Below are positions 1-4,682 of a DNA stretch of 5,827 nt, piece after piece. Both the position numbers and the translations under genes were made by a program. Below the pieces are notes generated by a model, which did no database searches, was not told the DNA's origin, and saw only the letters and a program-made list of their open reading frames with translations. Source of the stretch: Chlorobiota bacterium (GTDB lineage Bacteria; Bacteroidota; Bacteroidia; Flavobacteriales; Flavobacteriaceae); the NCBI GenBank assembly GCA_013153655.1, contig JAADEB010000080.1:1-5827 (forward strand), given 5' to 3'. The number at the start of each line of letters is the position of its first letter. The first letter of the stretch is position 1.

Positions 1-41
1 AGCATCAATCCCGAAAGCAACCAAATCGAATGTTTAATCAT
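1..41 (-). CDS. Possible start of a secreted or membrane protein gene, partial (13 codons visible)
   Basis: An ATG at 41-39 opens a frame that stays open to the left window edge and reads MIKHSIWLLSGLML. One lysine and one histidine are followed by a hydrophobic run, as in the start of a signal peptide or membrane anchor. The ATG lies inside the last codons of lgt, so the two genes would overlap by 8 bases (ATGATTAA), the same close packing as the yidD-lgt junction upstream. No Shine-Dalgarno is visible. From memory, a DUF192-family secreted protein often follows lgt in flavobacteria, so that is one guess, but nothing in 13 residues identifies a family. It could also be a chance ATG. Confidence 0.42.
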   Translation of the reverse strand, partial: MIKHSIWLLSGLM

Positions 42-891
42 TTTCTAATGTTTTTTTATGTTTATATCCGTACCAAATAAAATACAATCCAATCAAAATA
101 AAAGGAATACTCAGCCATTGCCCTGTGTTCAATCCCGTTTGGGCCAACAGGCGAGCGTCTTCGGCATCCTGAGGTTCTTTCCAAAATTCGATGATAAACC
201 GGATAATCCAAAGAAGGCTGAAAAACACCCCGAAAAGCATGCCGGGATAATGCCTTATATCGGTTTTCCAGTAAAGATACATTACCAGAAAAAACAGCAG
301 GAAATAGGCGGCGGCTTCGTAAATTTGCGTGGGATGACGCGGGAAATCTTCTCCCAAGGCCTTGAACACGAAGCCGTAATCCGTACCGGTGGGCTTGCCT
401 ACGATTTCGGAATTCATCAGGTTGCCCAAGCGGATCATGGCTCCGCCGAACGGAATGGCCAACACCATGCGGTCGGTCCACCAAAGGAAGGATTTGTGAC
501 GGATTTGGTCTTTGTATTTGCGGTAAAAAAGCCAAGCGGCAAGGGCGATGCCGATGGTGGCTCCGTGACTGGCCAATCCCTGAAATCCCGTGAATTCGAA
601 TTCGGGTTCGAAACGGAAAGGAAGAAAAATTTCCAAAAGATGATGTTTGAAATACGACCAATCATAAAAAAATACATGTCCCAAGCGCGCGCCGATAATT
701 ACGCCCAAGGCTATGTAAATCAGTAGCGGGTCCAATAATTCCAAATTTTCGTTTTCCCGTTCGAAAACTTTTTTAATCACATAATAACCCACCACAAAAC
801 CGATGACATATGCCAAACTGTAATAGCGAATAATGAACGATCCTATTTTAATGCCCAGGGAAGGGTCCCATTGTATGGCGTCGAAAATCAT
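34..891 (-). CDS. lgt: Prolipoprotein diacylglyceryl transferase Lgt
   Basis: Lgt moves the diacylglyceryl group from phosphatidylglycerol to the lipobox cysteine of prolipoproteins in the inner membrane, the first step of lipoprotein maturation. The 285-residue product has the usual family length and about seven hydrophobic segments (roughly residues 17-36, 53-75, 107-123, 142-158, 190-207, 216-236 and 258-275). Family motifs are in order: IRYYSLAY near 21-28, GARLGHVFFYDW at 67-78, GLASHG at 105-110 (His109 matches essential H103 of E. coli), RLGNLMNSE at 154-162 (Arg154 matches R143), PRHPTQIYEA at 184-193 and RFIIEFWKEPQ at 231-241 (Arg231 matches R239). The catalytic set appears complete. 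The start is the only ATG that preserves the normal N-terminus, and it shares ATGA with the yidD stop, which suggests translational coupling. No promoter of its own is seen, so it is probably transcribed from upstream of yidD. Confidence 0.97.
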   Translation of the reverse strand: MIFDAIQWDPSLGIKIGSFIIRYYSLAYVIGFVVGYYVIKKVFERENENLELLDPLLIYIALGVIIGARLGHVFFYDWSYFKHHLLEIFLPFRFEPEFEFTGFQGLASHGATIGIALAAWLFYRKYKDQIRHKSFLWWTDRMVLAIPFGGAMIRLGNLMNSEIVGKPTGTDYGFVFKALGEDFPRHPTQIYEAAAYFLLFFLVMYLYWKTDIRHYPGMLFGVFFSLLWIIRFIIEFWKEPQDAEDARLLAQTGLNTGQWLSIPFILIGLYFIWYGYKHKKTLEND

Positions 892-1187
892 GAGCGTTTG
901 TATTTTTTCAGGTTAATTTTACGAAATGGTATGCGTTTTTTCAATTCCTCTTCGGTGGGTACGGGATCGTAGCCTTGCCCGCCCCAGGGATGGCACGAAG
1001 CAATACGCCGTACGGCCAGCCAGCCACCCGTAAGCAGACCGTGGCGTTGCAAAGCCTCGATGGTGTATTGCGAACATGTAGGCGTATAACGGCACGAACT
1101 GCCCAAATAGGGTGATATGGCCGCCTGATAGAAGCGCACCAGCCATATTAAAGGCATTACGGTGAGTGTATGCAAAAATTTTTTCAT
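888..1187 (-). CDS. yidD: Membrane protein insertion efficiency factor YidD
   Basis: YidD is a small inner-membrane-associated protein that helps YidC/Sec-dependent insertion of membrane proteins. With the start chosen here the product is 99 residues, somewhat longer than the usual 70-85 because of a basic C-terminal tail (about 20 residues after DPVP, ending LKKYKRS). The N-terminal half forms the expected amphipathic or hydrophobic helix ending RFYQAAISPYLG. The signature follows: CRYTPTCSQY with two cysteines, then a third cysteine in SCHPWGGQGYDPVP. The frame is open further upstream, with ATGs at 1220-1218 and 1238-1236 (105 or 116 residues). I prefer the ATG at 1187-1185 because it gives the family's normal MKKF-type start and because a -7 promoter box lies just upstream of it, inside the longer forms. 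The TGA stop overlaps the lgt start. yidD is often near rpmH, rnpA and yidC; here it is coupled to lgt. Confidence 0.93.
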   Translation of the reverse strand: MKKFLHTLTVMPLIWLVRFYQAAISPYLGSSCRYTPTCSQYTIEALQRHGLLTGGWLAVRRIASCHPWGGQGYDPVPTEEELKKRIPFRKINLKKYKRS

Positions 1188-1196
1188 ACCGGATTT

Positions 1197-1204
1197 CAAA
1201 GATA
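1197..1204 (-). promoter_or_regulatory. Candidate Bacteroidota -7 box for the yidD-lgt operon
   Basis: On the minus strand this reads TATCTTTG, a perfect match to TAnnTTTG, the -7 consensus of Bacteroidota housekeeping promoters. Transcription would begin about 5-7 bases downstream, leaving a leader of only a few bases before the ATG at 1187. No TTTG -33 element is seen at the normal 19-21 base spacing, so the match could be chance. If real, it excludes the longer yidD starts. Confidence 0.4.
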
Positions 1205-1266
1205 CGGAAAATTTGACCATACGGCGTTTATGTGTCATGAATAAGACAAAGCAGCATCATAGTTGT

Positions 1267-1327
1267 TGTTAAACCGTTGAACCGAGCAATCGTTAAATCG
1301 ATTTGACCGATGACGGATGACCGGTGA
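1267..1327 (+). repeat. 61-base direct repeat, copy A
   Basis: Copy A matches 1427-1487 over 61 bases with 6 mismatches and no gaps, exactly 160 bases apart. Internally it starts with octamers related to GTTAAACC (1268-1275, 1276-1283, 1284-1291, 1292-1299) and ends with heptamers related to GACCGGT (1305-1311, 1312-1318, 1319-1325, continuing to 1332). The two array types therefore move or duplicate together as one block. Confidence 0.9.
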
Positions 1328-1340
1328 CCGGTGCTTTTTC

Positions 1341-1368
1341 GGGACACGGGAAACGGAGAACGGGAAAC
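1341..1368 (+). repeat. Heptamer array, unit GGGAAAC (4 units)
   Basis: Four consecutive 7-base units (GGGACAC, GGGAAAC, GGAGAAC, GGGAAAC) lie at 1341, 1348, 1355 and 1362. The array follows the GACCGGT heptamers of copy A after a short T-rich spacer. The same order (GACCGGT units, T-rich spacer, GGGAAAC units, run of T) recurs at 1634-1699. Confidence 0.85.
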
Positions 1369-1380
1369 GTGGTTTTTTCT

Positions 1381-1412
1381 GTTGAATAATTGAAGAGTTG
1401 AAGAGTTGAATA
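1381..1412 (+). repeat. Octamer array, unit GTTGAAGA (4 units)
   Basis: Four 8-base units start at 1381 (GTTGAATA), 1389 (ATTGAAGA), 1397 (GTTGAAGA) and 1405 (GTTGAATA). A weaker fifth unit, GATTGGTG, follows at 1413. The period is exactly 8 throughout. Confidence 0.85.
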
Positions 1413-1426
1413 GATTGGTGGATTTC

Positions 1427-1487
1427 TGTTAAACCGTTAAATCGTGCAACCGTTAAATCGACTTGATCGATGACGGATGACCGGTGA
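1427..1487 (+). repeat. 61-base direct repeat, copy B
   Basis: This is the second copy of the block at 1267-1327 (55 of 61 identical). Octamers GTTAAACC, GTTAAATC, GTGCAACC and GTTAAATC occupy 1428-1459, and heptamers GATCGAT, GACGGAT and GACCGGT occupy 1465-1485. Copy B runs directly into the CATTGCGA element at 1489, whereas copy A continues into the GGGAAAC array. Confidence 0.9.
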
Positions 1488-1488
1488 G

Positions 1489-1543
1489 GTCATTGCGAAC
1501 GAAACGAAGTGACGCGTCCGCCTCAGGCGGAAAGCAATCTCCT
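1489..1543 (+). repeat. CATTGCGA...GCAATCTC repeat element with nested GC-rich hairpin
   Basis: The element begins GTCATTGCGAACGAAACGAA and ends AAGCAATCTCC. The outer ends ATTGC (1492-1496) and GCAAT (1534-1538) are inverted. Similar intergenic elements (CATTGCGAG...GAAGCAATCTC) are widespread in unrelated bacteria, including Bacteroidota, as short dispersed non-coding repeats. Inside it, at 1517-1531, lies a perfect 7-base inverted repeat around a single base (TCCGCCT/AGGCGGA). That is not part of the simple form as I recall it, so it may be a second element inserted in the first. Confidence 0.7.
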
Positions 1544-1563
1544 TCTGTGGAACACGATTTATT

Positions 1564-1584
1564 CAATGAATAATGAACAATGAA
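1564..1584 (+). repeat. Heptamer array, unit CAATGAA (3 units)
   Basis: CAATGAA, TAATGAA and CAATGAA lie end to end at 1564, 1571 and 1578. A related array with units ATGAATA/ATGAAAG lies at 1761-1787. Confidence 0.75.
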
Positions 1585-1591
1585 AAAAACA

Positions 1592-1619
1592 AATCCCAAG
1601 TCCTAAATCCAAAATCCGG
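1592..1619 (+). repeat. Heptamer array, unit AATCCYA (4 units)
   Basis: Units AATCCCA (1592), AGTCCTA (1599), AATCCAA (1606) and AATCCGG (1613) keep an exact 7-base period. The same unit type returns at 1794-1807, 1830-1843 and 1993-2027, making it the most frequent motif of the mosaic. Of all the arrays it is the closest in style to cyanobacterial STRR units. Confidence 0.82.
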
Positions 1620-1633
1620 GAAAAAGAAGAAAG

Positions 1634-1699
1634 GACGGATGACCGGTGACCGATGTGTTTTCGGGAAATGGGAAACGGGAAATGTAGAACGGTTTTTTT
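1634..1699 (+). repeat. Third block: GACCGGT and GGGAAAC heptamers, diverged copy of 1312-1378
   Basis: GACGGAT, GACCGGT and GACCGAT occupy 1634-1654. After a spacer come GGGAAAT, GGGAAAC, GGGAAAT and GTAGAAC at 1663-1690, then a run of T to 1699. The order matches 1312-1378, with many substitutions and a slightly shorter length. Confidence 0.8.
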
Positions 1700-1702
1700 A
1701 AT

Positions 1703-1734
1703 GAATGAAAGAATGAAGGAGTGAAAGAGTGAGG
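1703..1734 (+). repeat. Octamer array, unit GARTGAAA (4 units)
   Basis: GAATGAAA (1703), GAATGAAG (1711), GAGTGAAA (1719) and GAGTGAGG (1727) form an exact 8-base period. The change from GAAT to GAGT between the first and last two units suggests stepwise duplication. Confidence 0.83.
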
Positions 1735-1744
1735 GAATATAGTA

Positions 1745-1761
1745 TTGCCCGCTCCGGGCGA
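1745..1761. repeat. Small GC-rich hairpin between arrays
   Basis: GCCCG (1747-1751) and CGGGC (1755-1759) form a perfect 5-base stem with a 3-base loop, extendable by one wobble and one A-T pair. No run of T follows on either strand, so it is not a typical intrinsic terminator. Confidence 0.5.
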
Positions 1762-1807
1762 TGAATAATAAAAATGAATAATGAAAGGACCCCAATCCCA
1801 AATCCCT
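1761..1807 (+). repeat. ATGAATA and AATCCCA heptamers
   Basis: ATGAATA occurs at 1761-1767 and 1774-1780, separated by a 6-base A-rich unit, and ATGAAAG follows at 1781-1787. Two AATCCC-type heptamers (AATCCCA, AATCCCT) occupy 1794-1807, leading into the paired palindromes at 1807-1828. Confidence 0.65.
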
Positions 1808-1828
1808 CCCGAAGGGATCCCTATGGGA
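1807..1828. repeat. Two adjacent mini-palindromes TCCC-nnn-GGGA
   Basis: TCCC-GAA-GGGA (1807-1817) is followed directly by TCCC-TAT-GGGA (1818-1828), each a 4-base stem with a 3-base loop. The whole is a tandem duplication of an 11-base palindromic unit. Stems this short would be weak as terminators, and no T run follows. Confidence 0.6.
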
Positions 1829-1871
1829 AAATCCAAAATCTGAAAAAAACTAACGGCTTAAAGAACAAATA

Positions 1872-1907
1872 GTTAAAGTTAACGTTAAGGTTAAAGTTAA
1901 AGTTCCC
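1872..1907 (+). repeat. Hexamer array, unit GTTAAA (6 units)
   Basis: Six 6-base units start at 1872, 1878, 1884, 1890, 1896 and 1902: GTTAAA, GTTAAC, GTTAAG, GTTAAA, GTTAAA, GTTCCC. A stray GTTAAG occurs at 1949-1954. The unit is a shortened relative of the GTTAAATC octamer elsewhere in the region. Confidence 0.85.
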
Positions 1908-1959
1908 AAAAGACTAAGAGCTAACATCATAAAATACGACCATTTAAAGTTAAGGTGTC

Positions 1960-1983
1960 GATTTAACGATTCCACGATTTAAC
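1960..1983 (-). repeat. Inverted octamer array, unit GTTAAATC (3 units)
   Basis: On the plus strand this reads GATTTAAC, GATTCCAC, GATTTAAC. Its reverse complement matches 1436-1459 of copy B at 22 of 24 positions, so the same array exists in both orientations about 500 bases apart. A further plus-strand unit, GTTAAATC followed by GTGC, lies at 2067-2078. Confidence 0.8.
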
Positions 1984-1992
1984 AAATACCCT

Positions 1993-2027
1993 AATCCCAA
2001 TTCCTAAATACCAACTCCTAAATCCAT
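1993..2027 (+). repeat. Heptamer array, unit AATCCYA (5 units)
   Basis: Units AATCCCA (1993), ATTCCTA (2000), AATACCA (2007), ACTCCTA (2014) and AATCCAT (2021) keep a strict 7-base period. The array is preceded by an 8-base AATACCCT. It is the longest run of this unit type in the window. Confidence 0.82.
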
Positions 2028-2074
2028 ATTTTAATTAAATTGCGTGCGTCTCAGGAGGATTAATCCGTTAAATC

Positions 2075-2218
2075 GTGCTAGTGATTTGCGCCATGCCAAG
2101 TAGATATGATGTGAAAATCATAACAAGATTTCTAGGATACTACTTATTTAATAACAGGTATGCCTTGGCCCTGATGAATAAGAGTAATGATTTATTAAAT
2201 TTTGCTAACTTTGAGTAA
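2075..2218 (+). CDS. Doubtful small ORF upstream of pbpC (41-47 codons)
   Basis: An open frame starts at GTG 2075, GTG 2081 or ATG 2093 and ends at TAA 2216-2218, overlapping the pbpC ATG as TAATG. From the ATG it encodes 41 residues, beginning MPSRYDVKIITRFLGYYLF and ending LLNFANFE. I recognise no family. It occupies the only non-repetitive part of the intergenic region, and a purine-rich AGGAGG lies at 2053-2058, too far (16 bases) from the first GTG for a normal ribosome site. The TAATG junction would suit translational coupling to pbpC. The frame is short enough to be open by chance, and its end overlaps the candidate pbpC -7 box, so I consider it more likely non-coding. Confidence 0.2.
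   Translation: MLVICAMPSRYDVKIITRFLGYYLFNNRYALALMNKSNDLLNFANFE
2098..2145. repeat. Nested inverted repeats upstream of pbpC
   Basis: The inner pair TATGAT (2105-2110) and ATCATA (2117-2122) is perfect with a 6-base loop. It is enclosed by AAGTAG (2098-2103) and CTACTT (2140-2145), also perfect. A looser pair, GCCAAG (2095-2100) and CTTGGC (2164-2169), competes with the outer stem. This could be an operator or a folded leader, or chance in AT-rich sequence. Confidence 0.3.
2206..2213 (+). promoter_or_regulatory. Candidate Bacteroidota -7 box for pbpC
   Basis: TAACTTTG is an exact match to TAnnTTTG. It ends 4 bases before the annotated ATG, so transcription would start at about the ATG itself. 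That implies a leaderless message or use of the in-frame ATG at 2227. No -33 TTTG is found at the normal spacing. A weaker overlapping version, TAAATTTT, lies at 2196-2203. Confidence 0.4.
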
Positions 2219-4617
2219 TGCGCCGGATGAAGGGAAAATTTTTTCATTTGCACCATATTTTTTCGGGTCGCTATCGCTTTTTGTGGGTGTTGGCGGGTTT
2301 GGCATTTTTCCTGTTTTGGTTTTCTTTGCCCGAACCCTTGTTCGATGCTCCATATGCCCGTGTGGTTTATGACCGCGACGGTGAGCTGTTGGGCGCCCGC
2401 ATTGCCGCCGACGGTCAGTGGCGCCTTCCCCCGGCCGGCAGCGTTCCCTATAAATTCCGGCAATCGGTGGTGTATTTTGAGGACGAATGGTTCTACCGGC
2501 ATCCGGGGGTTAATCCCGTTTCGTTGGTCAAGGCGGCTCTGAGCAATTGGAGGGCGGGAAAAATCCGGCGTGGCGGCAGTACCATCACCATGCAGGTCAT
2601 CCGCATGGCCGGCGGTAATCCTCCGCGAACCTATTTTCATAAAGCTTTGGAAATCGTCCGTGCCTTGCGGCTCGAATTACGTTATTCGAAGGACAGTATT
2701 TTACGGCTATATGCTTCGCATGCACCTTTTGGGGGAAACGTGGTGGGTTTGGAGGCCGCTTCCTGGCGCTATTACGGTCGCCCGCCCAACCGGCTTTCAT
2801 GGGGCGAGAGTGCGGCATTGGCCGTGTTGCCAAATGCACCTTCGGCTATTTATCCGGGCAAAAATCGTAGAGAATTCTTGCGCAAACGGAACCTTTTGCT
2901 GGACAAACTCCGGCGCAAAGGTATTATCGACAGCCTGACCTGCGCCTTGGCCAAGGAGGAGCCCTTGCCGGGACGCCCGCGTCCGTTGCCACGCCTTGCG
3001 CCTCATTTGTTGGCTTCCGTACCGGCGGACCGTCCGTTGTACACTTCTATTTCCAAAGATTTACAAGGACGTATTTTGGATGTCATGCGGCGCTATAAAA
3101 GCTATTTTTCCGCCAACAAAATCCATAATATGGGCATCCTGGTGGTTTCCGTTCCCGACGGCAAGGTATTGGCCTATGCGGGTAATATGCCGGGGCCGGG
3201 AAAAGTGGAGGCCGGCGAGGTGGATGTGATTCGGGCGCGCCGTTCCACGGGAAGTTTGCTTAAACCCTTCCTGTATGCATGGTCCTATGGCGACGGTATT
3301 ATCCTGCCTCAAAGCCTGTTGTCTGACATTCCAACACAAATCGCCGGTTACCATCCCGAAAATTTCGATCATACCTACGACGGTGCCGTACCCGCTTCGG
3401 AAGCTTTGGCACGCTCGCTCAATGTGCCGGCCGTTCGATTGCTACGTAGCTACGGTTTGGAGAAATTTCATGATAATCTACGCCGGCTGCATATAAGTAC
3501 CATCGACCGTCCGGCTTCGCACTACGGACTGAGTTTGATCTTGGGGGGTGCCGAAATCACTTTGTGGGAAGCCGTTCGCCTCTATGCCGGCATGGCACGC
3601 GAACTCAACCGCTATAATGCCACGGGACATTATTTTACCGACACCTACGATTCTCCCTCTCTACTGCGCGATACCGTCTTGTTCGGGCAATCGAAGGTAA
3701 CGGAACGGCCGGTTTTCGGTGCGGGAAATATTTGGTTTGTGTTTAAAGCTCTTTCGGACAAAGACCGTCCCGTAGAAGGCGACGACTGGGCCCTTTATGC
3801 ATCGGCCCGGCGGGTGGCATGGAAAACGGGAACCAGTTTCGGCCATCGCGATGCCTGGTGTGTGGGCGTAACGCCGCGCTATGCGGTGGGCGTATGGGTA
3901 GGCAATGCCGATGGAGAGGGACGTCCCGGTTTGACGGGAATTTCCGCGGCGGCGCCGGTTATGTTTGACGTTTTCAGGGAATTGCCCCCCGAAACAGCCT
4001 GGTTTGCGCGGCCTGATGACTTAATTCGTGGCAACATATGCCGTCAAAGCGGTTATCCCGCATCGCCCGCTTGCCGGGATACCGAAGAATGCCTTATCCC
4101 GCCCCATGGCGAAAGAGCGCCCGTCTGTACCTATCACCGGATTATCCATTTGGACCGAAGCGGCCGCTACCGTGTTCATGCGGGATGCTATGATCCGCAA
4201 CGGATGCAAACGCAATCCCGGTTTGTGTTGCCGCCGGTAGAGGCCTGGTATTATCGCCGCAAACATCCATCGTACCGTCCTTTGCCGCCCTGGGCACCGG
4301 GATGTAACACGTCCGGCGAAGGAAATTTGGGATTGATTTATCCCACTCCGGGGGTTAAAATCTTTTTGCCGCGCGATTTCGACGGCCAACGTCAAAAAAC
4401 GGTTTTCAAAGCCGTACACCGCCGCCCCGGCGCTCGTATTTATTGGCATTTGGACCGTAGTTTCCTGACCATTACCGAAGGTCCGCATGAAGTGGAATTA
4501 TATTTGACCCCCGGGCCGCATGTGCTCACCTTAATGGACGAAGACGGCGAAATCAAACAGTGCCGGTTCAGCGTAACGGACCCGGAAACCGGCCCGGAAT
4601 CTTCCGCAAAACCCTAA
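2218..4617 (+). CDS. pbpC: Penicillin-binding protein 1C (bifunctional-type class A PBP)
   Basis: This is a membrane-anchored class A PBP that polymerises glycan strands and has a beta-lactam-binding transpeptidase domain in the periplasm. The 799-residue product is close to the family's usual 770-800. A short basic N-terminus precedes one membrane segment (about 21-37). The GT51 domain (about 60-235) shows EDEWFYRHPGVNP with catalytic Glu88, GGSTITMQ at 119-126, LRLE with SKDSILRLY near 150-165, and APFGG at 169-173, typical of PBP1C. The transpeptidase domain (about 300-590) has SLLK with Ser346 and Lys349, SLN at 400-402 and KTGTSFGHRDAW at 536-547. A cysteine-containing linker (Cys608, 619, 625, 637, 657) leads to the PBP1C C-terminal domain (about 703-787). 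All motifs are intact. ATG 2218 and ATG 2227 are both possible starts. No terminator separates it from the alpha-2-macroglobulin gene 65 bases downstream, so they are probably co-transcribed. Confidence 0.97.
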   Translation: MRRMKGKFFHLHHIFSGRYRFLWVLAGLAFFLFWFSLPEPLFDAPYARVVYDRDGELLGARIAADGQWRLPPAGSVPYKFRQSVVYFEDEWFYRHPGVNPVSLVKAALSNWRAGKIRRGGSTITMQVIRMAGGNPPRTYFHKALEIVRALRLELRYSKDSILRLYASHAPFGGNVVGLEAASWRYYGRPPNRLSWGESAALAVLPNAPSAIYPGKNRREFLRKRNLLLDKLRRKGIIDSLTCALAKEEPLPGRPRPLPRLAPHLLASVPADRPLYTSISKDLQGRILDVMRRYKSYFSANKIHNMGILVVSVPDGKVLAYAGNMPGPGKVEAGEVDVIRARRSTGSLLKPFLYAWSYGDGIILPQSLLSDIPTQIAGYHPENFDHTYDGAVPASEALARSLNVPAVRLLRSYGLEKFHDNLRRLHISTIDRPASHYGLSLILGGAEITLWEAVRLYAGMARELNRYNATGHYFTDTYDSPSLLRDTVLFGQSKVTERPVFGAGNIWFVFKALSDKDRPVEGDDWALYASARRVAWKTGTSFGHRDAWCVGVTPRYAVGVWVGNADGEGRPGLTGISAAAPVMFDVFRELPPETAWFARPDDLIRGNICRQSGYPASPACRDTEECLIPPHGERAPVCTYHRIIHLDRSGRYRVHAGCYDPQRMQTQSRFVLPPVEAWYYRRKHPSYRPLPPWAPGCNTSGEGNLGLIYPTPGVKIFLPRDFDGQRQKTVFKAVHRRPGARIYWHLDRSFLTITEGPHEVELYLTPGPHVLTLMDEDGEIKQCRFSVTDPETGPESSAKP

Positions 4618-4645
4618 AATCCTCTACCAAAACCGAATAAAAACG

Positions 4646-4653
4646 TATCTTTA
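4646..4653 (+). promoter_or_regulatory. Weak -7 box candidate before the alpha-2-macroglobulin gene
   Basis: TATCTTTA matches TAnnTTTG except for the last base and lies 29 bases before the ATG, giving a plausible leader of about 25 bases. No -33 TTTG is visible at the expected place inside the pbpC end. The 65-base spacer holds no terminator-like hairpin and no Shine-Dalgarno. It may be an internal promoter or nothing. Confidence 0.22.
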
Positions 4654-4682
4654 TAAATCATTTCTTCAAAACCATTTGCATT

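Larger units (their letters stand above)
1267..2027. repeat. Intergenic mosaic of short degenerate tandem repeats (6-8 base periods)
   Basis: This is most of the roughly 1 kb gene-free region between the divergent yidD and pbpC. At least 17 small arrays with 6-, 7- or 8-base periods can be read, using different unit types: GACCGGT, GGGAAAC, AATCCYA, CAATGAA, GTTAAATC, GTTGAAGA, GARTGAAA and GTTAAA. Units vary by one or two bases and arrays hold two to six units. Palindromes and a CATTGCGA-type element are interspersed. I see no tRNA, rRNA or recognised riboswitch, and no convincing protein. The style recalls the STRR heptanucleotide repeats described in cyanobacteria, but the unit sequences differ. 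Function is unknown; replication slippage alone could produce it. Confidence 0.85.

Noticed and set aside
58..726. 222-codon open frame on the plus strand
   Set aside because: It lies entirely opposite lgt, whose motifs are unmistakable; its translation has no recognisable domain.
1267..1487. Possible CRISPR array
   Set aside because: Only two 61-base copies are present, with a 99-base gap of tandem repeats between them; there are no regular spacers and no cas genes.
1559..1836. Two overlapping minus-strand frames of 77-80 codons
   Set aside because: They run through the heptamer and octamer arrays, so their S/F/H/I-rich translations simply reflect repeat sequence. They show no family resemblance and no conserved start context.
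2053..2058. AGGAGG as a Shine-Dalgarno sequence
   Set aside because: No start codon lies 5-10 bases downstream, and the clear genes here lack Shine-Dalgarno sites, as is usual in Bacteroidota. It is probably part of a decayed repeat.
1239..2217. Possible replication origin (long AT-rich, repeat-filled region near yidD)
   Set aside because: No DnaA box resembling TTATCCACA was found, the repeats differ from iterons in being many unrelated types, and no dnaA, rpmH, rnpA or repA is present in the window.
2140..2640. 166-codon minus-strand frame crossing the pbpC start
   Set aside because: It overlaps the GT51 domain of pbpC on the opposite strand and has no recognisable features.
4582..4592. 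CCGG-AAA-CCGG at the end of pbpC as a terminator
   Set aside because: The stem is only 4 bases, it lies within the coding sequence, and no T run follows.
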